Shown here piece by piece: positions 1 to 5,595 of a DNA stretch of 10,837 nt. The stretch covers positions 1 through 10,837 of the forward strand of contig DUTL01000327.1 of assembly GCA_012842105.1 (NCBI GenBank), written 5' to 3'. A program made the translations under genes and the position numbers. Within the stretch, counting starts at the first letter, position 1, and each line of letters starts with the position of its first letter. The notes under the pieces are model-generated. The model ran no database searches. It was not told where the DNA came from and saw only the letters and a list, made by a program, of their open reading frames with translations. The stretch comes from Candidatus Fermentithermobacillaceae bacterium (GTDB taxonomy: Bacteria; Bacillota; Sulfobacillia; Fermentithermobacillales; Fermentithermobacillaceae).

Positions 1-207
1 AAACCGGAATTGGGCTTCTTACATTCTACTTCAGATAGCTTTGTAAGAGTAACTTCTACTTTTCTCAAAAACACTGGAAGCAACCAACCTGTGCGGGTGT
101 TGTTTTCGGCCTTAATTGTAAAAGTAACTTCCAGTGTTTTTGAGAAAAGTAGAAGTTACTTTTACAAAGCTATCTGAAGTAGAATGTAAGAAGCCCAATT
201 CCGGTTT
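1..207. repeat. Long near-perfect inverted repeat (80-base arms, 47-base loop)
   Basis: Positions 1-80 are the reverse complement of 128-207, base i pairing with base 208-i. The only mismatch is G47 against T161, which would be a G-U pair in RNA. The loop is 81-127. A second, nested pairing is possible: the 14 bases at 118-131 (GTAAAAGTAACTTC) are also the exact reverse complement of 152-165, so the right arm can fold on the loop or on the left arm. The left arm carries the same 14-mer with one change at 43-56. The repeat begins at the first base of the window, so the arms may extend further left. No open reading frame with coding character lies in it. It could be a fold-back or MITE-like element, a rearranged insertion-sequence end, or an inverted assembly chimera. 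Confidence 0.95.
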
Positions 208-243
208 GGTCACGATTTAGGGCTAAAACCGGAGGAACGAACC

Positions 244-880
244 ATGGAAAGCAGACAGATCTTTGAAAACAGAAAACACAAGCACCTGACTTTGAACGAC
301 CGTTGCATTATCCAGGAAGGACTTCTTAAGGAGAAGACATTCAAAGAAATTGGGCAGCAGCTTGGCAAAGATCCAAGCACGATATCGAAGGAGATACGGC
401 GCAATTTTACACGCGTGCGGCCAAAGGATTTTGGAAGGCCAAGGAACATTTGCACGAAACGTCAAACCTGTTCTGTCCATGGTCTGTGCAGCAGGTATCC
501 AAATTGCGTGGCAGATCTTTGCCGGTATTGTAAATCATTGGACTGCAATGAACGTTGTCCTGAATTTGAACCTATCCTGTGTCTCAAACTGAAACGGCCA
601 CCTTATGTCTGCAACGGCTGTGAGACCTTCGTAAGTGTTACAAGTTTAAACAAGTATATGATGCTCAACTGGCCGAAAAGAAGTACTGCACGACGCAAAA
701 AGAATCGCGAGTAGGCATCAATGTTACCGAAGCCGAACTGGAAGAGTTAGATCTTCTGATTACTCCTCTCATCAAGAAGGGATAATCCCTCTATCACATT
801 TGGTGCCATCACAAAGACGAGATACCTGTTAAGGTCAAGACTTTGAATACATACACAGACATGGGTGCTTTTGACCTAGT
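244..880 (+). pseudogene. IS30-family transposase, N-terminal remnant (frameshift, stop, truncated)
   Basis: An ATG at 244 follows GGAGG at 231-235. The first 55 or so residues form the helix-turn-helix typical of IS30 transposases (LTLNDRCIIQEGLL, then FKEIGQQLGKDPSTISKEIR). A cysteine-rich stretch ending in PPYVCNGCETF follows. Homology then leaves this frame: reading resumes one base back at 636 as CYKFKQVYDAQLAEKKYC, which implies a one-base deletion. In the restored frame there is a TAA at 783-785 where the family usually has Gln (KKG-stop-SLYHIW). Family-like sequence ends near NTYTDMGAFD at about 880. The DDE catalytic core, which lies downstream in this family, is entirely missing, so the protein cannot transpose. 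The intact frame from 244 ends at 714 (156 codons). Family assignment is from recognised motifs only. Confidence 0.85.
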
Positions 881-1001
881 ATTTCCGCTTAAGCACCTTA
901 CTCCTGGTCTTTTTGCTGGAATCAAAAACTCAAGCAGCTGTTCAGTGTGTTTTGGGGTGACAGAATCACTGTCCATTGACACCTCCGGTGTGAAAATTGG
1001 C
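881..1001. other. Non-coding insertion-sequence debris between transposase remnant and cheX
   Basis: After the transposase homology ends, no frame continues the IS30 protein and no gene is supported. The stretch contains TGACAGAATCACTGTCCA (958-975), a short dyad, followed by CCGGTGTGAAAATTGGCC. The latter resembles terminal repeats of IS21-family elements as I remember them. That resemblance is weak and untested. The segment abuts the end of cheX. Confidence 0.35.
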
Positions 1002-1499
1002 CTAAACACCCGGTGGGGGCGGCTCCTCGTTTGACTTGCCTCGTAGCGCAACGTATATGGAAAGATGCCCCAATGTGCCCAATACCAGTGGAATGACCAG
1101 CATACGTAGATTGACTGCCGATATCAGGGTGCCTTCACCGGAGATCAATGCGGGAGGCGACAGCCTGCAACTGTATCCCATGTGCTCCAGTCTGGCGGCT
1201 GCCTGGCCTGTGATGATATTTCCCATTTCGGCCAGCGCGGATTCTGCCATCTGGCCATACAAAGGCACAGGGCTGCCTAGCATTTGTGCGGCGATGTTCT
1301 TTGCGGTTCGGCGGTTCATTGAATACAGAACAATTCCCTCGGTGACTCCGGTTACTCCTATCAACACAGTGATGTCTTCACGGGTTGAGTGACATGATTC
1401 TATTCTGGGCTTGTGCCGGGAAATATCAGTCTCCATCTCCTGTTTGAAAAAAACAATGGCGCCTTCTACAAACGGGTTGATTAACTCTGCCCTGAGCAT
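1002..1499 (-). CDS. cheX: CheX-type chemotaxis protein (CheY-P phosphatase family)
   Basis: A 165-residue protein with the CheC/CheX/FliY phosphatase signature S-x3-E-x2-N: S87, E91 and N94 in ESALAEMGNIITG, with prolines at 115-116 at the expected distance. Proteins of this family dephosphorylate CheY-P in the cytoplasm, with the Glu and Asn contacting the aspartyl phosphate. The N-terminal start (MLRAELINPFVEGAIVFF) is typical of CheX. The ATG at 1497-1499 has AGGAGGG (1506-1512 on the complementary strand) six bases upstream. The gene stands alone: no cheA, cheY, cheW or receptor gene is in the window, so the partner receiver is elsewhere. The conserved fold ends near IYVALRGK (about residue 154). 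The last residues (SNEEPPPPGV) and the stop are read from sequence adjoining insertion-sequence debris and may be a replaced tail. A CheX-like domain with another receiver partner is possible. Confidence 0.85.
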   Translation of the reverse strand: MLRAELINPFVEGAIVFFKQEMETDISRHKPRIESCHSTREDITVLIGVTGVTEGIVLYSMNRRTAKNIAAQMLGSPVPLYGQMAESALAEMGNIITGQAAARLEHMGYSCRLSPPALISGEGTLISAVNLRMLVIPLVLGTLGHLSIYVALRGKSNEEPPPPGV

Positions 1500-1666
1500 T
1501 TATATCCCTCCTGAAAGCTCCGGAGAAACTGACAGACCTCATCACATTGATTTATTTGAGATGTGTCACATGTTGTCCTGCCATGTTATCCGCCAGTTGG
1601 GAACAGGCTCGTATTAATCATCGTGTTAATGGTCGAATTGATGATACTTAAACAATATGGCCGCAT

Positions 1667-2395
1667 TCATGAGGCTGACACGGCATCGTCTCCTTGTGCC
1701 AGCATGCCATTGCTTACTATTGTCTGGGCGAATTCCAGCAACATGTCTTTGTTGGACTGTTCCAAATGTTCAACTTGCCGGGAAAACGAATGAATCAAGT
1801 TCTCGATATCCGGAAGCATTTTGCGGGCCTCCCGTACCAGGAGCCCTCCTATGAGCAGTCCGGTAAACAGGGGAAGTGTCATACCGTTGTCAGAACCAAT
1901 TTCAAGGATTCCCCTGAGTGCAACCAGATCAAGCCCTTTGCGCTTGGCTTCAATGATCAGAAACGTAAGAAAAGCAGCGCAGTATGCAACAGGCGACGAA
2001 TTATACTTGGTTTTGCTAAGATCAAGGGGCCGAGCCGTTTCTTTGTTCGACGCCATGGTTATCTTCTTCAGCAGATCATTTCTAACATGTTGCCACTCAT
2101 ATTCTATAGATGGCTGAGGGGGTTGCTTCTTAAAGCGATACGATTCAACCAGGTTGAACCCCTTCTCTGTCGGCCTGAACAGTACTTGAGACCGACCTGG
2201 CAAACCTGCCCTGTTAACTGAGTATGATCTCTCCGCAAGGCCGTCTTCAACCAGTTCCCGCATCATGTCGTAGGCGGTCCATTTCGATACAGACATACGT
2301 TCGGAAACATCTACATAATGAACAGGGGTTCCTTTTGGGCTTACCAGGTCAACGAGAGCCTCAAGGAACTCAAACCGCCTTTTGCTCAGTCTCAC
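1667..2395 (-). CDS. Winged-helix transcriptional regulator with helical C-terminal domain
   Basis: A 242-residue protein. Residues about 1-80 form a winged helix: VDVSERMSVSKWTAYDMMREL (split at 28-48) reads as helix-turn-helix, and GRSQVLFRPTEKG (67-79) is the beta wing seen in MarR, PadR and related repressors. Residues 134-190 are hydrophobic and helical (AFLTFLIIEA, PLFTGLLIGGLLV) and the rest looks coiled or helical (residues 190-235). This part could be a dimerisation or ligand-binding domain. I do not recognise a named family for it. The start is GTG at 2393-2395, preceded seven bases upstream by AGGAGG (2403-2408, minus strand). A good promoter lies at 2426-2454, so it is probably its own transcription unit. 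Its targets are unknown; the neighbouring radical SAM gene and transporter are the obvious candidates (inference). Confidence 0.8.
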   Translation of the reverse strand: MRLSKRRFEFLEALVDLVSPKGTPVHYVDVSERMSVSKWTAYDMMRELVEDGLAERSYSVNRAGLPGRSQVLFRPTEKGFNLVESYRFKKQPPQPSIEYEWQHVRNDLLKKITMASNKETARPLDLSKTKYNSSPVAYCAAFLTFLIIEAKRKGLDLVALRGILEIGSDNGMTLPLFTGLLIGGLLVREARKMLPDIENLIHSFSRQVEHLEQSNKDMLLEFAQTIVSNGMLAQGDDAVSAS

Positions 2396-2425
2396 CTAAT
2401 CGCCTCCTAAGGCTCAGTTGTTTGT

Positions 2426-2454
2426 ACCATATGTTGCTTTCGTTCAGTTGTCAA
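2426..2454 (-). promoter_or_regulatory. Sigma-A-type promoter for the winged-helix regulator
   Basis: On the minus strand, TTGACA (2454-2449) and TATGGT (2431-2426) are separated by exactly 17 bases, and the GTG start is about 30 bases further on. This is a near-consensus housekeeping promoter. Confidence 0.75.
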
Positions 2455-2467
2455 TGGCCCGGGCAAA

Positions 2468-2477
2468 GCACCGGTGC
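2468..2477. promoter_or_regulatory. Palindrome GCACCGGTGC upstream of the regulator promoter
   Basis: A perfect 10-base palindrome 13 bases upstream of the -35 box of the regulator promoter and downstream of the radical SAM stop codon. It could be an operator for autoregulation, or just part of the folded 3' region of the radical SAM transcript. A second stem, CGCCC (2480-2484) with GGGCG (2496-2500), lies beside it. Neither is followed by a T-run, so neither is called a terminator. Confidence 0.3.
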
Positions 2478-2545
2478 CACGCCCTGCAAATTCGGGGGCG
2501 CTACTCTCAGCCTGTTCTTGCATGGGCCTTGTATGAGAAGGGATG

Positions 2546-3901
2546 CTAGGTTGTCTTAATGGGTTCTTCTACACCAACCTTATCGGCTATTTCCCCCCAT
2601 GCCTTAGCATAACCGTGAAGCGGCCGGCAAAGTTGCGCCGCTGTAACTCCGTTTTTCTGAGTTGGATAAGCGTTTGTTTCCTCTACCATTTTTTGCAGCC
2701 ATTCAGGATTGTCAATAATCGGGCAGGGCCTCATGTGGTTCGAGTTGAACGGTTGGTTCTTTTGGTATTCCATGAAAAGCGGCGACTTTAGCGCCTCCAC
2801 CAGGCTGGTGTCCCTTATGTTTACGTTAGCGTAGTGCACAAAGGCGCATGGTTCAACATCGCCCATAGCATTAATATGGAAGTAGTTTCGCCCGCCGGCT
2901 ATGCATCCTTGGGTAAACGGGCCATCGTTCCAAAAATCTGCCACGAATATGGATTTTTCCGTACGCCACTTTCTGACTTGCTGAAGCATGAATAGCCTCT
3001 GCTCAGGAGTAGCCATGTATTCAAGGTCAGAGTCCCCGCCAACCGGCACATATGTGAACAACCATCCGAGGATACAGCCTTTTTTGATCATCAAGTCTAT
3101 CCATTCGTCACTGCCTAGGATCTCTGTATTTTCCCTGGTATAAGTACCTGAGAACCCGAAAGGTACGCCTGCTTCTTTCAGGTTGTCCATAGCTTGCATT
3201 ACCTTTTTGAATACGCCTTTGCCGCGGCGTGCATCAGTCTGCTTCTCAAACCCTTCAAGGCTTATGGCAAATGTCATGTTGCCCACTTCGGCAAATTGCT
3301 GAGCTCTTTCCTTTGTAATCAACGTGCCGTTGGTGAAAACATGGAATACTGATTCATCGTGGGCCTTTGCCAGTGAGATCAGATCGTCCATCCTTACAGT
3401 GGGTTCGCCACCTGAAATGACGAAAAAGTTTACTCCCATATTTTCGGCTTCAGTCATCACCCTGTTCAGTGTTTCATAGTCCATATCTTGAGACTTGTCA
3501 TATTCCGCTGCCCAGCATCCTTTGCACCTCAGGTTGCATCTGCCTGTAGGGTCGATAAGGATTGCCCACGGAATATGCACTCCATATTTTTGCTCCCCTT
3601 GCTTGCGTCTCTCCGGGCTGAGCATTCCTGCGTTCAAGAACATGTTGACTCCTAATTTTTCAACGACATTCGGCGCAAGCTGGTTGATGCCTCTGACAGC
3701 CAACTGCCTCCAGTTGTTGTTTTCGTCGGCGAACATCTCTGCCCACTGCTTGGCGTAACCCTTATGGACAGGCTCCCTGGCAAGGCGTTCTCCCCATTTG
3801 GCCAGGTTGACAAGGTTCTTCTCAGGATTGTTCCTGATGTATCTGAGCCCTTGCTTCAGGGCAGCTTCGCCGATCATCGACTTAGCGAGTTCAAAAGACA
3901 T
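2546..3901 (-). CDS. Radical SAM protein with SPASM-like C-terminal cysteines
   Basis: A 451-residue protein if the ATG at 3899-3901 is used. Residues 1-115 are a helical N-terminal region. The radical SAM motif CNLRCKGC (Cys122, Cys126, Cys129) binds the 4Fe-4S cluster that cleaves S-adenosylmethionine. GGEP (164-167) is the SAM-binding strand motif. Later cysteines at 333, 352, 393 and 425 (GDVEPC, MRPCP, QLCRP) resemble a SPASM or twitch-type auxiliary cluster region. The substrate is unknown: SPASM enzymes modify peptides, proteins or small molecules, but no precursor peptide gene is visible next to it and no peptide-recognition domain is obvious. A TTG eight codons upstream has no ribosome binding site, whereas the ATG has AAGGAGG ahead of it. 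The gene is divergent from the ABC importer operon across 416 bases and has a probable long leader. Confidence 0.85.
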   Translation of the reverse strand: MSFELAKSMIGEAALKQGLRYIRNNPEKNLVNLAKWGERLAREPVHKGYAKQWAEMFADENNNWRQLAVRGINQLAPNVVEKLGVNMFLNAGMLSPERRKQGEQKYGVHIPWAILIDPTGRCNLRCKGCWAAEYDKSQDMDYETLNRVMTEAENMGVNFFVISGGEPTVRMDDLISLAKAHDESVFHVFTNGTLITKERAQQFAEVGNMTFAISLEGFEKQTDARRGKGVFKKVMQAMDNLKEAGVPFGFSGTYTRENTEILGSDEWIDLMIKKGCILGWLFTYVPVGGDSDLEYMATPEQRLFMLQQVRKWRTEKSIFVADFWNDGPFTQGCIAGGRNYFHINAMGDVEPCAFVHYANVNIRDTSLVEALKSPLFMEYQKNQPFNSNHMRPCPIIDNPEWLQKMVEETNAYPTQKNGVTAAQLCRPLHGYAKAWGEIADKVGVEEPIKTT

Positions 3902-3912
3902 TGTTTCCGGTT

Positions 3913-3918
3913 CCTCCT
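3913..3918 (-). promoter_or_regulatory. Ribosome binding site that sets the radical SAM start
   Basis: AGGAGG on the minus strand, 11 bases before ATG 3899-3901. It lies inside the longer TTG-started frame, so the TTG start at 3923-3925 is unlikely. The spacing is at the long end of normal. Confidence 0.65.
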
Positions 3919-3936
3919 TACTCAAATTTCTGTGGT

Positions 3937-3954
3937 CCCAAAAGGCCCAAAAAC
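3937..3954 (-). promoter_or_regulatory. TTTTGG-pair motif near the radical SAM start
   Basis: Read on the minus strand, TTTTGG occurs twice with a nine-base period (3952-3947 and 3943-3938), 36 bases before the radical SAM ATG. It resembles the motif at 4103-4119 and the one ahead of degV at 9627-9643. A protein-binding site or RNA element is possible; the function is unknown. Confidence 0.35.
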
Positions 3955-3997
3955 TTGGCTAAAAAACACCGTATGCTATACAGGTGAGAATTTGTGT

Positions 3998-4025
3998 GCT
4001 ATGCATGTTACTTATTAAACATAGC
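3998..4025. repeat. Small inverted repeat in the radical SAM leader
   Basis: GCTATG (3998-4003) pairs with CATAGC (4020-4025), with further partial pairing of ATGTT and AACAT inside. It lies within the leader expected from the minus-strand promoter at 4130-4157. There is no T-run, so it is not a terminator. Confidence 0.35.
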
Positions 4026-4102
4026 TCCTAGGGTAGGTTTTGCTGCCACTTCCTTGTTTCTATATATGGCGAGTTGCAAACCTGTTATTACAAATCGTGA
4101 GC

Positions 4103-4119
4103 CCCAAAAGACCAAAATA
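4103..4119 (-). promoter_or_regulatory. TTTTGG-pair motif (17 bases) shared with the degV leader
   Basis: The minus strand reads TATTTTGGTCTTTTGGG, identical over all 17 bases to 9627-9643 on the plus strand ahead of degV. It contains TTTTGG twice with an eight-base period. It starts ten bases after the candidate -10 box at 4130-4135, so it would overlap the transcription start, an operator-like position. A further TTTTGG (4141-4136) falls in the promoter spacer. Confidence 0.5.
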
Positions 4120-4129
4120 CTACTAGTAG

Positions 4130-4157
4130 AGTATTCCAAAAGTGGATTTGATGTCAA
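4130..4157 (-). promoter_or_regulatory. Probable promoter for the radical SAM gene
   Basis: On the minus strand, a perfect TTGACA (4157-4152) is followed after 16 bases by AATACT (4135-4130), four of six matches to the -10 consensus including the key A and final T. It would give a leader of roughly 220 bases ahead of the radical SAM ATG. A second TTGACA copy (4184-4179) has no matching -10. Confidence 0.45.
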
Positions 4158-4184
4158 GCCGGATTCTCCCAATGAGTGTGTCAA

Positions 4185-4211
4185 GTAGTTGTGGCTGGAA
4201 ACCACAACTAC
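4185..4211. repeat. Perfect 10-base-pair hairpin upstream of the importer operon
   Basis: GTAGTTGTGG (4185-4194) is the exact reverse complement of CCACAACTAC (4202-4211), with a seven-base loop. No T-run follows. It could be a leader-RNA hairpin for the importer operon or an operator dyad. It is 106 bases before the DUF3798 start. Confidence 0.55.
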
Positions 4212-4229
4212 ATGGAATGACTTTTATGG

Positions 4230-4239
4230 GGAAATTTCC
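4230..4239. promoter_or_regulatory. Palindrome GGAAATTTCC upstream of the importer operon
   Basis: A perfect 10-base palindrome. It overlaps a wider inverted repeat, ATGGAA (4212-4217) with TTCCAT (4236-4241). A possible operator for the importer operon; no direct evidence. Confidence 0.3.
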
Positions 4240-4317
4240 ATTTAGAGTAATGAATTGGAAGGAGATTTGCAAATATGAGCGAATATAGCCTTAACTCACA
4301 AGAAAAGGAGGAAGGAA

Positions 4318-5469
4318 ATGAAGAGATTCACCCGTTTTTCGTGTTTGTTGTTGTCTTTAGTGTTAGCCCTAACGTTGTTGGCAAGCTGCACACCGGAAAA
4401 AGAGACGGAACCAGGCCCTGGCGCAGAAACTCCGGCGCCTTTCAAGATTGGAATTGTTACAGGAACTGTGTCACAGGGTGAAGATGAGTATCGAGCGGGC
4501 GAGCAGATGAAAGAACGGTATGGCGATAGAGTAGTCCATGTTACGTATCCGGACAACTTTATGGCAGAGCAAGAGACCACCATCGGCCAGATGGCAGGGC
4601 TTGCGTCTGATCCGGATATCAAGATCATCGCCATATGCCAGGGTGTTCCGGGAACAGCCGCGGCAATTGATAAGATCCGGCAGACCAGGGATGATATTGT
4701 CATCGTAGTGGTAAGCCCCCACGAAGACGCTGCCATGATGGATACAAAGGGAGATCTGGTATTGGATGTTAATAACCTCACCAGAGGAGCCTCCATTGTA
4801 AGACTGGCAAAGGAGATGGGAGCAGAGAAGTTCCTCCACTACTCATTCCCGAGACACATGTCCATGGAGCTTCTTGCTAAACGGCGTGAGCAAATGGAAG
4901 AAGAATGCGAGAATTTGGGTTTGGAGTTTGTTTTTGTAACTGCTCCTGACCCAATGGGCCCAGATGGAATTCCAGGCGCTCAGAAATTCATCCTCGAAGA
5001 TGTACCCAGACAGGTGGACCAGCATGGTAAGAACATCGCTGTATTTAGCACTAACTGTGGCATGCAAGAACCTCTTATCACAGCCGCACTGGAAACCGGC
5101 GCAATCTTCCCTGAGCAGTGTTGCCCAAGCCCCACTCACGGTTATCCAGGAGCCCTTGGTTTGGATGTTAGCGGCATAGCAGGAGATATGCCCAAAATCG
5201 TTGCTGCCATTGATGAGAAGATTGTTGAAAAGGGAGGAGCCGGACGTTTTGCAACATGGCCGGTACCTATCAACATGGCTCTTCTGAGAGGCGGAATTGA
5301 ACTGGCGATTCTGGCTGTAGAAGGCGAAGCTGAACTAACAAACATCGACGACCTATCCAAGGCACTGGAAAAGGAAACAGGAGTCCCAGTAGAGTTGCAG
5401 CGGTATAGCGAAGAAGGCAATATGTTCCTCGGTATCGTTGGTTCGGTGGTTTTCGGTAAAGACAAGTAA
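4318..5469 (+). CDS. DUF3798-type substrate-binding lipoprotein of an ABC importer
   Basis: A 383-residue protein. The signal peptide is KR-rich, then hydrophobic (residues 8-21), ending in the lipobox LASC with Cys24 as the lipidation site, followed by an acidic Pro-rich linker (25-41). The mature domain opens with FKIGIVTGT (42-50), the first strand of a periplasmic-binding fold, and continues with DPDIKIIAICQGVPGT and FLHYSFPRHMSMELL, which I recognise as DUF3798 sequence. It is probably anchored to the outer face of the membrane and delivers an unidentified ligand to the permeases encoded downstream. C247, C268 and C269 (STNCGMQ, PEQCCPSPTHGYPG) lie in the second half and could be structural or ligand-related. 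The ATG at 4318 has AAGGAGG (4305-4311) six bases upstream. A 126-base gap with a stable stem-loop separates it from the ATPase gene. The family name is from recall of motifs; the transport role rests mainly on context. Confidence 0.85.
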   Translation: MKRFTRFSCLLLSLVLALTLLASCTPEKETEPGPGAETPAPFKIGIVTGTVSQGEDEYRAGEQMKERYGDRVVHVTYPDNFMAEQETTIGQMAGLASDPDIKIIAICQGVPGTAAAIDKIRQTRDDIVIVVVSPHEDAAMMDTKGDLVLDVNNLTRGASIVRLAKEMGAEKFLHYSFPRHMSMELLAKRREQMEEECENLGLEFVFVTAPDPMGPDGIPGAQKFILEDVPRQVDQHGKNIAVFSTNCGMQEPLITAALETGAIFPEQCCPSPTHGYPGALGLDVSGIAGDMPKIVAAIDEKIVEKGGAGRFATWPVPINMALLRGGIELAILAVEGEAELTNIDDLSKALEKETGVPVELQRYSEEGNMFLGIVGSVVFGKDK

Positions 5470-5506
5470 ATAGCAAGGGGAGATAGCCCCGCCCATTCAT
5501 GCTGAA

Positions 5507-5541
5507 GGCAAATTGCGGCGGCCAGGCGCCAGCCAATTGCC
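5507..5541 (+). repeat. GC-rich stem-loop between binding-protein and ATPase genes
   Basis: GGCAAATTGCGGC at the left pairs, with a small bulge, with GCCAATTGCC at the right around an inner GGC/GCC stem. No T-run follows, so it is not a standard terminator. Such intercistronic hairpins often stabilise the upstream message and lower downstream expression, which suits a binding protein needed in excess (inference). A smaller GGGG/CCCC stem precedes it at about 5477-5490. Confidence 0.45.
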
Positions 5542-5582
5542 AGTCAAGTACCAGGGTAAGGGCTTCTCCCCAACTTTCCTTT

Positions 5583-5587
5583 GGGAG
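5583..5587 (+). promoter_or_regulatory. Ribosome binding site that sets the ATPase start
   Basis: GGGAG eight bases before ATG 5596. The upstream TTG at 5581 would leave this site inside the gene and has no site of its own. Confidence 0.55.
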
Positions 5588-5595
5588 TTGAGGCT

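Larger units (their letters stand above)
3902..4317. other. 416-base divergent intergenic region, non-coding
   Basis: No supported gene. It separates the minus-strand radical SAM gene from the plus-strand importer operon. It holds a probable minus-strand promoter (4130-4157), two TTTTGG-pair motifs (3937-3954 and 4103-4119), a hairpin at 3998-4025 and another at 4185-4211, a palindrome at 4230-4239, and the sequence TGTCAAG repeated at 4152 and 4179. No convincing plus-strand -35/-10 pair for the importer operon could be picked out. Known riboswitch cores (purine, cobalamin, GEMM c-di-GMP) were looked for by eye and not matched. Confidence 0.7.

Noticed and set aside
1..207. Inverted repeat as a transcription terminator or CRISPR repeat
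   Set aside because: The stem is far too long, with no U-run for a terminator. There is no array of spaced short direct repeats anywhere in the window.
843..1034. Plus-strand 63-codon frame after the transposase remnant as a separate gene
   Set aside because: Its first codons are the tail of the IS30 homology and the rest is debris, with no ribosome binding site.
1694..2221. Plus-strand frame of 175 codons across the winged-helix gene
   Set aside because: It is antisense to a gene with clear domain signatures, a promoter and AGGAGG; the protein has no recognisable features.
4010..4032. AGGAG plus ATG on the minus strand upstream of the radical SAM gene (about 4018-4032)
   Set aside because: The frame is only four codons (ATG TTT AAT AAG TAA). 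It is too short to call as a gene, though a leader-peptide role cannot be excluded.
4020..4110. Riboswitch on either strand (GEMM-like GCAAA, cobalamin-like GCCACT, purine-type)
   Set aside because: Isolated short matches occur, but the required paired stems and the rest of the conserved cores are missing.
4008..4205. Minus-strand 65-codon frame in the divergent region, considered as a precursor peptide for the radical SAM enzyme
   Set aside because: There is no ribosome binding site before its start. It overlaps the hairpin at 4185 and the promoter, and it has no leader/core pattern.
4296..4839. Minus-strand frames of 122-166 codons under the lipoprotein gene
   Set aside because: They lie opposite a gene with a signal peptide, lipobox and good ribosome binding site, have no ribosome binding site of their own and show no recognisable motif.
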